Assembly (NCBI GenBank): GCA_036346395.1
Contig: CM070594.1
Location: forward strand, 53,987,519-54,051,518
Direction of reading: 5' to 3'
From: Hsuehochloa calcarea
Lineage: Eukaryota; Streptophyta; Magnoliopsida; Poales; Poaceae
Length of the DNA: 64,000 nt
A model generated the notes under the pieces. That model saw only the letters and a list, made by a program, of their open reading frames with translations. It was not told where the DNA came from and ran no database searches. Shown here piece after piece: positions 32,649-43,412 of the stretch (the first letter of the stretch is position 1; the number at the start of each line of letters is the position of its first letter). A program made the translations under genes and the position numbers.

Positions 32649-33298
32649 CAAAATGCACAAGGAGATTAGTAGTCCGATTCTGTAAATATCTGAGATGTGT
32701 TCTATGAGGTCAGTCATCACGTAGTCATTGAATGAAGTTTGAGCTTCTGGATCATAGGATACGGAAGATAAAAAATCATTGCGACTGTACATAGTATCTT
32801 TTTACATAAGGAATCCTAAAACATAGTCACTCAACTTCACGAGTCATGAAGATGAAGTGGGCTTGATGTGTATACCATAAGATAACATAGGAAATTGGAG
32901 CAAATTGTACAGGTTTTTTTATACATTCATGGCAAACAGGCAAAGAAAGAAAATGTGCTCATGGAAAATATGAAAACCACTAAATCTTCTGTATTTTCTT
33001 TCAGTTGAAGCAAAGGAAAGTAACACGTTGCAATTTTGCATTAAGTTGATTTTACCTCACCCTTGGCAGCTCTAGTACTCCAGCAAAAAGCCTTTTAAAC
33101 TGAACAAGCATCCAAGAAAAAAAAAATTAGGATCTGCTTTTGCAAGCGTGACTTACATTGCAAATACTATTGTGGAGTTAGTTACCCCAGTACACGTTAA
33201 CATAGATTCAAACTCCAAACTTTATGATCACTCAGTGTATTATAGCAATTCATTTCCAAGAAGATCAAACACCATAGAGAACACGTTGACAGGTACAA
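32649..33298. other. 3' UTR of the RINGv gene and intergenic sequence
   Basis: AT-rich sequence, probably the RINGv 3' untranslated region for a few hundred bases. No gene, terminal repeat or RNA gene is recognised. Confidence 0.4.
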
Positions 33299-33790
33299 TC
33301 ACACAATGAAATGCACAAGGGAAATGACATACAGGGCCAGAAGTACGAAAGGGAAGGAGTGGCAAACTACAGTCTCTCTCTCTCTCTCTCTCCTCTGGAG
33401 GGCTCCAGGCTGCTCATCCTGAGCGGCAGAACACCTCTTCTTCTCATCCTCAAATCCTTCTCCGCGATTGGCCCCGAAGCCAAGCGGCCTGACGTGTCTC
33501 TGCGTACGTTCTATCCGGAGCATATCCCTGAAGTGATCAGCGAAATTCGATCCATGGACAAACACCGCCCTTGCGCGGTCGACTTCGCCGAGGCTTTCTT
33601 CAAGCTCGGCGAATCTGGCGCACATTGTCAGTGCGTTGCTGTCCGGGAGGGGATCCGACTCGTTGGCCTCCTGGTAAATCTTTCTCACACCGGCCACGCC
33701 GAAAACCTCAGCTGATCGTGCTTCGTAAACCTCGTACACGCCCATCTTGTCGCTTGTCGGCACGGACCGCGCAGCCTCGTCGTAGACCAA
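33299..33790 (-). pseudogene. SYF1/XAB2 pseudogene, C-terminal fragment (inverted)
   Basis: The reverse strand reads VYDEAARSVPTSDKMGVYEV, then RSAEVFGVAGVRKIYQEA, LTMCARFAELEESLGEVDRA, RAVFVHGSNFADHFRDMLRI. This is the late HAT-repeat region of SYF1. Compared with the family, roughly 25 residues are missing between FAD and FRDMLRI. After about 33503 the frame stays open to 33299 but is no longer SYF1-like, and it crosses a (CT)n repeat at about 33372-33392. It is the opposite orientation to the N-terminal and middle parts at 15.5-20.5 kb. Confidence 0.75.
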
Positions 33791-34708
33791 TGTGATGAAT
33801 GGAAATTGTTGAATGCTGAAAACCCGTGACAGTTTTTGTAACGAATGAAACTGTTGGAAATTGTAAGGAATGATATCTGTGACAACTCACTGCTAAGTGT
33901 TACTGTTGCCTGATATATGAACACTTGTTTTGACAAATGGTGATGACAACCAGGGAACAAAAAACCGGCTTGCCGGCGGTAACTGGATTTACCGGTGGTA
34001 ACCAGGAATGGAAAAATGGGTTGGTTTTTTTGGATTTTGCAAATTCAAATTCAAAATTTTGAATTTTGGCTGATTTTTAAGCAAATTCAAGTGAATTTTG
34101 TCTGAGTTTTTTTTTCTGAAAAATCCCGTAACCGAACGGTTTTTTTCCCCGGCCGGCGACCGGGATTTCCCCCAGAAACGGGTTTTCGATCCTTGATGAC
34201 AACAACCCCTGAGTTGTAAATTGAAACAGAATAAATTTGGTAGCAGCACCTGGAGCTATTTTGAAAGCAGCCCTTGGGGCAAACACTGATATGCTTGTGT
34301 GATCCCCATTTGTTGGAAGGCTATACTGAAAACTGTATCTTTTGAGGAGGATAGTGTTGCTCTGAAACCTTGAAGAGGAAAAAAAAAGCTCAATTGGTCG
34401 TCAGATAAGTAAACAGTATGTAGAATTGCTGTTCTTAACAATGGCATTGCAGTGCTCTTGTTATAGTAATGAAGTATACATGAGAATCAATTAAGAGCTG
34501 AAGCATATTACATGTATACATTTGAAAGAAATAAAAAAGAACTGTACATGAGAATCATTAGTTCACGCAAGCCGGGGTACAATGGTTCATTACAGCGATA
34601 AATTCACACATAAGTAGGAATATATTGGTTCATTACATAAATTAGTTGACAAGGAATGCCAAACTAAGCGGAAATAAAAACCTCCCAGTGATCGCAATAC
34701 TCCCTGAC
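33791..34708. other. unassigned region, possible DNA-transposon fragment at 33.96-34.20 kb
   Basis: The stretch 33963-34195 mixes ccggcggtaac / ccggtggtaac repeats, AT-rich text and ccggccggcgaccggg. It looks like a short non-autonomous element, but I could not pair its ends. The rest is AT-rich and featureless. Confidence 0.25.
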
Positions 34709-34907
34709 CTGCACATGCGAGGCGCTTCTTTCTTCTTTTTTTTTCTTCTTTTCTTTGCATAGCAGGAAGCTCCTGTTTGACTTCATCCAAGTACTTTTTA
34801 TTTTTTCCTTTCACATTGATTTCGGCCAGTGATTGTGCATCCGCCAAATCACAACCTAGCAAAGGTACAGGACGCACAACGCTGCTCACATCATCCTGGG
34901 ACTCCAT
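34709..34907 (-). CDS. candidate exon of an unrecognised gene
   Basis: On the reverse strand an ATG at 34907 opens MESQDDVSSVVRPVPLLG, then ADAQSLAEINVKGKNKKYLD, and a Lys/Arg-rich end. It stops at a possible donor (GCAG|GTCAGG, exon end 34709). Upstream on the same strand, 35000-35215 is GC-rich with a run of about seven GGC triplets (about 35108-35133) and a possible donor (TTAAG|GTACGT, about 35000), like a leader exon. I do not recognise the protein and found no clear downstream exon. It could be a real small gene, a fragment, or the front of a chimera with the SYF1 piece downstream. Confidence 0.3.
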
Positions 34908-35375
34908 GTGGCTCAATGTCCAAGTTAAACCCATAAAAAAATTAATCGACATGCCTCATTCATCGCCCAAAAAATAGTCAACAGGAATCAGACGTACCTT
35001 AATGAAGCGACGAAGGTGTTTGCTGGAATAGTGCACCTAGGAGCAACTTGAGAAGGATGCAGTGGCGGGATGGGCAGGGGCAGCGGCAAGGATAGCAGTA
35101 TCAGAAGGATGCACAGGCGGCGGCGGCGGCGGCGGCCTCTCTCCCTAACACTAGCTCGTGTGGGGGATTTAGGGAGGCGAGGTCGCGGGTGGTTATCGTA
35201 AAACTCGTAAAACCGAATTAGAGGCACGGGGAAAAAAAGCGAAAACGCTATAAGTGGGCAGGTGGGAGTGTTGGCTCGAATTTTGTCCGTATGTTCACAA
35301 AATGGCTTTTATTGAGAAGATATATTATCCTAAAATAGCGCAGCATGTCAAGCATTCTCTTGAGCTTCTTGGCAT

Positions 35376-36624
35376 CAGGGTTGGAAAAAAAGCTCACGGC
35401 TCGCGAGTCAGCTCGAGCTCGTTTTTTTTCGAACCGAGCCAAGTTCTATTTCTAGCTTAGCCAAAACATGAGTCGAGCTCGTGCTGCTCGTCGAGCCTTT
35501 TGGCTCGGCTCACAATCTCTGTCCTGGACTGAGTCCGATCCCCGTCCACCTCCGACTCCGATCCCCTTTTCTCTTCCTCCGATCCCCGTCCTCTTCCTCC
35601 AGATCCCCATCCACACGATGTCGCTACCCATCCACCCTGTGGCGCGGTCCCTGGCTCTCCGCCCCGCCGTCAACCCCGTCCCCTCTCCACCCCGCCCCGT
35701 CGTCAACCCCGCCCCTTCTCCACCCTACCCCGCCGGCGGCCGGCCTCTCCATCCGACGCCCCCTCCGCCCTGCCCTCAGTCGTCCCCTGCTCCATCCGAC
35801 GCGCCGCCGAAGTCCAACCGACGCCGACGTGCATGGATCGGGATTGTCACCAATGGAGCTTGGAGTCTCGTGCGCTAGGGAAGAAATCGGTCGACGTTGG
35901 GGCCTCCTCCTCGGCACTAGCGGGCGGGCGTAGAACCGATCATCGCCTTCTCAGCTCCCAGCCGCCTCCTGACATCGCCAAACCGACATCCTCATCCTCG
36001 ATGAGTCTTCAGTATAATATAGCTTGGTGCCAGCAATAAATAACTGAAATATTGTAGAATTACTTTGTTCAGATTCAATGAGATGTTGTGGTTCATACCA
36101 TTTATTTTTTAGACTAAGGAGATAAACTTACAATAACCCAAGTTCATACCAAAGTAGAGCTTCATTCAGTGCAACTGTGTAAGCTATTGAGATTTGAGAG
36201 TGCATCAAAGAAGTAGTGGATGAATTAATATTAATACTTTCTATTCTAACATATTGTAATGAATAAGCTGCCACCTTTTTTAAAGGGAAACCAAGCTCCT
36301 AGTTGATTACAACTATAAATACTTTCTATTCCAACATCAAGGAAATGTTGTGAGCTGTTAGACTGTTAGTTTATGGAGGTCATGCAAAATTGTTTATGAA
36401 GTACATATTTTGTTTTTTTAGATTTCTACATGTCCAACAGACATGATGATAGGACTAAAGCATGCACACAAGTTGTGACATTCCCTGTCTAATTAACTTC
36501 ATGTCCAACAGACACGATGATAGGACTAGAGCATGCACACAAGTTATTCTTACTTAACTTCATATATTGTACTTGTTTTAGACATGTTGTGACATTCCCT
36601 GTCTAACTATCTCTAGTTTTGTAT
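35376..36624 (+). other. hAT left subterminal and leader region
   Basis: Subterminal gctcgag-rich repeats are followed by a C-rich, proline-coding stretch (35530-35880; open frames in several phases, judged non-coding or leader) and an AT-rich part. A 71 bp-period direct repeat (catgtccaacagaca...) occurs at about 36429 and 36500. Confidence 0.4.
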
Positions 36625-36880
36625 CGTAGTCGTCTAGTGAGGATGCGGATTGGGAGCATATGGCTGATGATGATCAACCATCCGACGTGGAGGGGGGACA
36701 AGTATATGTCTTGGTGGTGGATTCTTCAAGTTCAAATGATGATGAACAAGAAGTCGTGGAATTGACAGAAGATGGTACTATCGTGTCTCAAGGAAGATCA
36801 AAGAGGGAGACAAAAAGGCGGAAGGGATCTCTGAAGGCAACTGGGAGACTGAAGGATCTAGACCCACCATTATAAGTTAA
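36625..36880 (+). pseudogene. hAT transposase N-terminal fragment
   Basis: The frame reads SSEDADWEHMADDDQPSDVE, then VYVLVVDSSSSNDDEQEVVE and a basic stretch KRETKRRKGSLK. Acidic-then-basic N-termini of this sort are common in plant hAT transposases ahead of the BED zinc finger. The zinc finger and catalytic core are missing because a retroelement begins at about 36862-36881. Confidence 0.5.
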
Positions 36881-37499
36881 TGGAGTATTTTGGTGATTAA
36901 TGACAAATCTATTTGTGAGACTAAACTAATATTTTATTGTTATATCTAGTGTGTAGTCTCATTTAGATATAAAGGTGAAATTCAACAAAGTATGCATTCG
37001 ACTTTATACTCTTATATATTATTGCATTCCTCGGATCTAGAATATAGGTTGAACCCCACCATAAGTTTAACATGAATATGTGCATATGTTCCCATTACAC
37101 ATTTGTGTATGCACACATTTAGGGGGAGTTCACTCTATATTTTGTGGTTTCATTAGTATTGATCCATATTCCGTTCTCCGCACATATTTGGGATTTCTAC
37201 TTTGAAACATATCCTTTTGAGTATATAAAACTTGTATAGTTCTTGTATACTCATGTTGTGAGTATATAAAACTTGTGTAGTTCGTATATACTCATTTGTT
37301 CTCTCATTTATTTACGTTCATTTATTTGCAATTGAAGTGGTTATCATCAATTACCAAAGAGGGAAAGATTAAAGTATCTTGTGCCACCATTATGAGTTAA
37401 TGGTATGGTGTAGTAATTAATGATAATTGTATTATAGAACTAACATTTTCCATGAGTTGGATGAATAGGTTATGTTCCAAGGTGATGAAGACTTGGGAT

Positions 37500-37890
37500 G
37501 ACATCATGAGTTGATCGTTATCAAGTCAAGGTGTTAGAAGAAGATGCATCATGTGTTGGTAAATAGGAATCATCGTGTGTCGATGATGTTTAAGAAGTAG
37601 ACCCATCTTGTGTTGATGGAGGTCTAGTGAAGGATGCATCATGTGTTGATGCGTATCAAGAAGAGGAGATGATCATGAGTTGATCATCAAGTCAAGAGAA
37701 GACCCATCATGTGTTGATGGAGGTCTAATGAAGGATGCATCATGTGTTGATGCATATCAAGACTCGGGATGGAGAAATCATAATGTATTGATGTTGTTCA
37801 AGACAAGATCCCGAAGTGAAAAAGATCATCATGTGTTGATGATTATCAAGTCAAGGACCCAGACTTGAAGTGATGATGTGTGTCATCAAG
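37500..37890 (+). repeat. array of CATCA-TGTGT-TGATG palindromic units
   Basis: Around ten variants of catcatgtgttgatg (stem CATCA/TGATG, loop TGTGT) are spaced some 20-60 bases apart, alternating with tatcaagtcaagg-like spacers. One longer unit (gaggtctaatgaaggatgca and neighbours) occurs twice, at about 37618 and 37720. Confidence 0.75.
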
Positions 37891-38044
37891 CTTCAAGAAG
37901 ATGAAACATAAAGGTATGACTAGCTAGGGCTAAGGATGTGTTCCTAGTCTTTTACCGGACTTGGTGTTTGGTTGGAAGATCAGATTGCTAGTATAGGTTG
38001 TCGTACTATTAAGAGGGGTCTTGACTAGTAGCACGAGATAGTCA

Positions 38045-38445
38045 TGTGTTGATAGCTCATTGTGCTTGTTCTAGCTCATCTATGCATGGAGCTATTATTT
38101 GTGAATGTGTTTTGCAAATAGCCGAGGCACATGCATTTAATCCTTCTAGCATGGGCCTATAATTTCCAAATGTGTTTTGCAAATGGTTGAAGTCCATGCA
38201 CCTTAGCCTTGTGGCATGATGCTATTATTTGCGAATGTGTTTTGTAAATAGTTGATGCTCATGTTTGATTCTTGTAGCATGCGACTTGAGTTTGCAAATG
38301 GTTTATGTCCATGTATCTTATTCCTTGTGGTGTAATTCTAAAAGTTGGCAAATGTGTTTTACAACTTGTTAGGAATCTTGCATGTGATCATTGTTGGCAT
38401 TGCTCATCAATTGGCAAATGTGTTTTGCAATTGAAACTGTTGTGA
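38045..38445 (+). repeat. array of GCAAA-TGTG-TTTTGC palindromic units
   Basis: Five to six copies of (g)caaatgtgttttgcaaat are interleaved with cttgtagcatg / ccatgca spacers. Each unit can pair GCAAA with TTTGC. It lies directly after the first palindrome array, within the same non-coding block. Confidence 0.75.
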
Positions 38446-38464
38446 AAGCCAGTGCTGTTTTTCT

Positions 38465-38915
38465 CAGGATAATAGGTAGTTCCGGAATTATAACTGCGGA
38501 ACTACCGCTGTGCGGTAGTACCGGCATGTTGAGAGCGGAACTACCGCATGCCGGTTAGTTCCAAAATCCGGCGGTACGTTTTTTTCAGAGAAACACCTCT
38601 TTGAGAATTCTTTGCTCATCTGGAAGAGCGGAACTCTCGTGTGTTAGACGCGAACTCTGCTTAGCTTTCAAAATGAGCGCGACGCGTTTTTCCGAAGGTA
38701 CCATGTGTTGGACCTGAGTGGAAGCGCTAGTACCGCCTATCAGAAACGGAACTACCAGAGTGCGGAACTACCGCGAGTTGGTTGGCAGTAGTACCGGATT
38801 TCACTTTTCAACGGCTAGTTTCTCGTCTGATATAGCCATTACGGTGCTTGTTGTTTACGTGCGGTAGTATCGGCCATTGAACGACGACAGTACCAAATGT
38901 GCTGATTTTTTCAGC
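38465..38915 (+). repeat. cluster of CGGTA/TACCG palindromes
   Basis: Repeated gcggaactaccg, gcggtagtaccgg and similar units occur in both orientations. A similar but diverged cluster lies near the other end of the element (about 42236-42350), which supports an LTR or LTR-adjacent origin. Confidence 0.65.
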
Positions 38916-39734
38916 AGAATCTTCTCCAACAGCTAGTTTTTGTGTGTGGGCTATATATACCCACCTTGGCCGGTTGGAAAACTGTTGTTGAAGTTGTTTC
39001 TGGTGCCATATTCATTCCTTGAGCTAAGAGCAAGTCTCTTATCTCTTATGTGCATGTGTTGCACTTAGTGAGCTTGGAGATCAAACCCTAAGTGCATATG
39101 TTGCCTTAGGTAATGGATTGTGTATCCATTTGAGCCTAGACACTTGATTGGTTCAAGTGAGAGTTGAGATTTGTTACTATTGGTATTTGCCAACACCTAG
39201 ACGGTGTGGAGGCGTCGTGATTGGTGATCTTCTCAAGAAGCTTGTGAGAAGATCCGACGTGGTTGTGAGTGCTTTGGTGCTCACCATCTCCGGAGTGGAG
39301 GAAGAGCAACCCGAGTGGATCGAGATGTTGGTTCGTGTTGGAACCGGTCCAAGTGGTTGGACTTACCTCGGAGGTGTTGGCTTAATTCGTGGAGCCGGTC
39401 CAATTCGTTTGGGCTTACCTCAACGTGGATTAGGGGAGACCGGCAAGTCTCCGAACACAACGGTAAAATATCATTGTGTCATCTTGGTTTGTTCTTGTGC
39501 TTTACTTTGAGCAATTTACATTACTTGTTTTAATTGCTTATATATATTTGTATGATTGCTGTTATTGAATTGTATCCATATTATTGGTGCACTTAGTGAA
39601 GCCTAGTTGATTTAGGTTTTTATTGTGCAAAACCAATTGTTATTAGCTTCCGTATTGTAAATTGGTTTTAGCCAAAGAAGTTTTTAAAACCGCCTATTCA
39701 TCCCCCCTCTAGTTGACCTCATCGATCTTACAAG

Positions 39735-39746
39735 TGGTATCAGAGC
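39735..39746 (+). promoter_or_regulatory. primer-binding site of the nested element
   Basis: TGGTATCAGAGC, complementary to initiator tRNA-Met, follows cttacaag. It marks the end of the upstream LTR-like block at about 39732 and the start of the internal region. Confidence 0.75.
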
Positions 39747-39789
39747 TTGGTCTCTCATGTATTAGACTTAACCGTCTAGAGAGTAAAGG

Positions 39790-41178
39790 ATGACCACTAG
39801 TGATATAGTGCACCTAGGTGAATCACCTTTATTTAATGGCACAAATTATGTTATTTGGAAGATCCGCATGATTTGTTATTTTAAGGCCATGAGCTCTAAA
39901 ATTTGGCGGATTGTAGATGCGAGTTTTTCTCCTTCAAAAGATTCTCTTGCTCCAGCCATTGAGGAAGAGAAATGCTCGTATCTCGATGCTCAAGCTACTA
40001 ACGCTTTATTTAGTGCTTTGAGTATAGATTTATTTGATGACATATGCAATCTCAAAAACGTTCATGAGATGTGGACCTATCTTCAAGATTATTATGAAAT
40101 ATCCACCTCTACTAGTGACGATAGCACAAAAAATGGACGTCAGGAGAAGAATGCTCAATCTCCAATTCCGACGATGATGAGTCCTCAACTCCATCCACAT
40201 CACCTCATTGCTTTATGGCTAAAGGTAATAATGAGGTAAATGAGAATGATGAGCTTACTTATGATGAGTTGATGGATATGTTAGAAGAGCTTAATGAATA
40301 TTTAGGAAAAGATAAATTGAAATCCAAAGTTTTAAAGAAAGAGTATGTCTCACTTCAAAACAATTATAATATTTTAAAAGATAAATATGAAGCTCTTCTC
40401 CTAAATAAGCTCAATACCTCTAAAGTGGATATATGCATCACATGTAATTTATTAGATGATATATCATGTATAGCTTCTAGCTCTTGTATTTCATCTAAGG
40501 TTAGTATATCCGCTTCTTGTGATGATTTACAAGATATGCCTTGTTGCTCAAAATTAGATGCTCATATTTTCTCGATGTCTTGTGATACTAACCTTGTAGA
40601 GGAAAATAATGAGCTCAAGGTCCAAGTCACAAAATTGACAAACGACTTGGAAAGAAGATTAAAGGGAAATGCCACTCTCGGCGATATATTGAGCAAGCAA
40701 AGATACTTGCAAGATAAAAATGGGATTGACTACACTCCCAAGAAAAGTGAGGAATAGCAAGACAAGGCACAACGCAAGATATACGAAGAAATATGTCAAG
40801 TGTCATGGATTCAATGGAAAGAGCCACTATGTCTCGGTGTGCCCTAATCAAATGAATGTCAAGACAAGATATTCAAAATTGAGCCAAGCCGATAATGAGC
40901 AAGAAAAGAAGACAAGTAGGGGAAGCAAAAGCCCAACTTGCTACAATTGCTGGGAAAAGGGACATATTGGTAAACAAAGTCCCAAAGGTATCACTCCTAA
41001 GCTCATTATTTATAATAATGATTATTTACTTAGGAAAGATATTAATGTCAATGTGTTTACTAGGAATGTCAGTTCACATAAAACTATTACTAGGGCCATT
41101 TGGGTGCCCAAATCAATTGTGACTAACATTCGTGGGCCCAACCAAATATTGGGTACCAAAATGCACTTTAATACTTAA
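39790..41178 (+). pseudogene. copia gag, frameshifted
   Basis: The first frame (39790-40239) reads SPLFNGTNYVIWKIRMICYF, then WRIVDASF and MWTYLQDYYE, the gag N-terminal domain. After a shift, 40215-40757 is a long hydrophilic coiled-coil-like part ending VTKLTNDLERRLKGN and TLGDILSKQRYLQDK. A last frame (about 40720-41178) holds two zinc knuckles, each lacking one ligand: CHGF-NGKS-H-YVSV-C (second Cys is Phe) and CYNC-WEKG-H with the last Cys replaced. The long gag with a coiled coil fits the Sirevirus/Maximus lineage, by memory. Confidence 0.7.
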
Positions 41179-42385
41179 TAGGTACTTGGAGAGGCATTGG
41201 AGGCTTGGCTTATGCATATAAAGGTGGAATCCATCATACATTAAATTGGAGCCAAGTTTGAGGACAATCATTTCATATCAAGAACCAATGCCATCTCGAT
41301 AAAAAGTATCTACATTGAAGTATCTAGCCCTTTATGCCTTGTGTAGGTTGTATTTCATGAAAATCTTATATAAAGGTTGTTCTTGCTCTTGTTCATAATG
41401 TTCATTATTAAAATCTTGAGCAAGATGGGTGTAACACGTTAAAGGGGAGTACTAAATTATAATCATGTATATCACATCCCTAAATGTGCCCAAATAAATT
41501 AAGTGCTAGTATTGTCTTTTAAAAAATGAGTCTTTTAGCCAAAAGTTAAAAATTTCATAACTATTAGTAATTCTTTGAAAAACTAGTTGCAAAATGTATA
41601 CAAATGCTTTTCAAATGTTTTCAAAAGGTTTTGGTTCAAGAAAAATCTATTTCAAGTAAAAATGAGTTTCTAGTCAAAAATCAAAACTATAGAATCTTTG
41701 TTTTTGACATAAACTAGATTTTTGTGTAAAATCTATTTTAAAAGAAATTTGAAAATCTTTCCAAAAGGAAAATCCTAGAGTTGGTTCTTTTAAACATTTT
41801 TGGTATTCAAAAGATTTCCAAAAGACCAACATAGGAAAAGTTATTTTATTTTGAAACTCATCCAAAATACTATTTTGACTTAAGTGGTCGCTTTCTAGCA
41901 CTTAAGTGAGTTTTGTCATATGAGCCAAAATTATTCGTATGAATAGGTCCATAATGGTATTTATGACTCATACATGCAATTGGATGCTTTAAATTTTTTT
42001 ATTTGCTCATTTTGGTTTGTTTTGAAAAATTTCATCAAAATATGTTTCATTTGCGAAAACCAAAAGCTTAATTTATAAAAACTATTTAAAATTTAGTTTT
42101 TCAAGGGGTATATAAGTTGGAAATACTCCAAATGTGTTTATTTGGTTGATGGTGTAAAAGTTTAGAGTAAAATACAATAATTCCCTCTTTTCTTCATATT
42201 CCAAGATCAATCCTTGAAATTTTAGAAAAATTAGAACTACCGACAGTATAACAACAGTACGACCGCATTGCAGTACTACCAGACAACAAATGACGGTACT
42301 TCCGTATCCCGGTACGACCGCAAGTTACATGCCGGTACTACCGATTTCTCTGACAAGATAACCATTTCATTTATGAGCCCTCAAA

Positions 42386-42830
42386 GGCTGCACATGAGCT
42401 TGATGATGTGAAGGTCGAGTTGGAAGATTTGTATTCACAGTTCGAGATGGATCATCGGCACAACAAGGTGGCTAGTAGAGGTGATGTAACTTCCTCTTCA
42501 GCTATGGGTACAAGCAGCTCTTTATCCTCGGTCTCATCTCAGTTTCAGTCATTCTTGCGTTCCACTTCTACCGAGCCTTCAAAGTCAGAGTTGCTTATCT
42601 ATCTAGATAAAGCGAATGAGAATTTAGATAACAAAGGCTTCAAATTGCTTGAGTGGTAGAATTTGAATGCACATAGATTTCCGGTAGTGTCAAAGATGGC
42701 TAAGAATTTCTTAACTATACCAGCTAGCAGTGTATCTTCAGAATCAACTTTTAGTGCTAGAGGTAGAGTACTAGATGACTATCAGAGTTCTCTACGTCCG
42801 GCCAACCGGACCTTTTATTTTGGAGTTTAG
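42386..42830 (+). pseudogene. hAT transposase C-terminal dimerisation domain
   Basis: One frame reads AHELDDVKVELEDLYSQFEM, a Ser-rich linker, then SELLIYLDKANENLDNKGFK and LLEW, a TAG at 42657-42659, and onwards NLNAHRFPVVSKMAKNFLTI, PASSVSSESTFSARGRVLDD and YQSSLRP. This is the hAT dimerisation region found in RICESLEEPER/Ac-type proteins. The single in-frame stop sits where family members usually have a second Trp. Apart from that, this part is well preserved. Confidence 0.8.
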
Positions 42831-42879
42831 ACTTTAGATTGTTATTTTGAACTCTTGTACATTAAGTGCTTACTACTTA

Positions 42880-43255
42880 GCATAGATCCATGGAATGTTA
42901 TATGGATGAATGGATCAATGGATGGACTATTATCGACTGTTATGTTATATGGAGAATGGAGTTATGGAGTATGGACTGTTATATGTACTTATGGACTGTT
43001 AAATATTAAGTGTTAGTCTTTCAACTGAATGGATTATGAAGCTATGATGAATGCTTGTGGTTGTATCATGTATGGATTATGGACTGTTATGAACTTATGA
43101 TGAATGGCTTTGTTTACGATGTATGGATTATGGACTGCTATGATGAATGGTTTTGTTTATGATGAATGGATTATGAATTTATGAATACTTGTGGCTGTAT
43201 CATGTATGGATTATGAATTTATGAATGCTTGTGGCTACTGGCTGTATCAACAGAA
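42880..43255 (+). repeat. degenerate minisatellite (atggattatgga...)
   Basis: Variants of tatggattatggactgttatga and ggattatgaatttatgaat are repeated head to tail, downstream of the hAT transposase remnant and before its right subterminal repeats. Non-coding. Confidence 0.65.
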
Positions 43256-43412
43256 TTGGAACCCTGGCTCGAACGAGCCTTCGAGCTGGCTCGAGCTTTT
43301 TTCGAGCCAAGCTGAGCCGGCTTTCGAGCTCATTTTCCAAACGAGCCGAGCCAAAATTCAGACCGAGCCGGGGGCGAGCTTAGCTCGAGCCGGCTGCTTG
43401 ACTCGTTTCCAA

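Larger units (their letters stand above)
36862..42385 (+). mobile_element. pol-less copia (Sirevirus-like) element nested in the hAT
   Basis: The block separates the two halves of the transposase gene. It has a long non-coding 5' part full of short palindromes (36.9-39.7 kb, probably LTR or LTR-derived), a primer-binding site (39735-39746), a broken gag (39790-41178) and an AT-rich tail with a second cluster of accg/cggt palindromes (about 42236-42350). No protease, integrase or RT is present. Two similar starts (ccaccattataagttaatgg at about 36862 and ccaccattatgagttaatgg at about 37382) suggest a partial duplication of the LTR start. Exact borders are uncertain. Confidence 0.6.
35376..43411 (+). 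mobile_element. hAT-superfamily transposon with nested insertion
   Basis: The ends are imperfect inverted repeats: left agggttggaaaaaaagctc (from 35377) and right reverse complement aggtttggaaacgagtc (to about 43411). Both are bordered by dense subterminal gctcgag / gagccgag motifs (35390-35510 and 43262-43400), as in plant hAT elements. Inside are an N-terminal acidic transposase piece (36625-36875) and the C-terminal hAT dimerisation domain (about 42390-42830). They are separated by a retroelement of about 5.5 kb. The 8 bp flanks that I can propose (cttggcat and gctccagc) do not match, so one end may be rearranged. Inactive. Confidence 0.7.

Noticed and set aside
35468..35933. Pro-rich forward frames resembling an extensin-like protein
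   Set aside because: Three frames are open at once because of C-rich low complexity, and the region lies in the hAT subterminal/leader part. No signal peptide or ordered repeat was seen.
37500..37890. CRISPR-like array (regular short repeats with spacers)
   Set aside because: The repeats are imperfect palindromes of uneven spacing, spacers are also related, no cas genes are present, and the DNA is plant nuclear. A retroelement regulatory array fits better.
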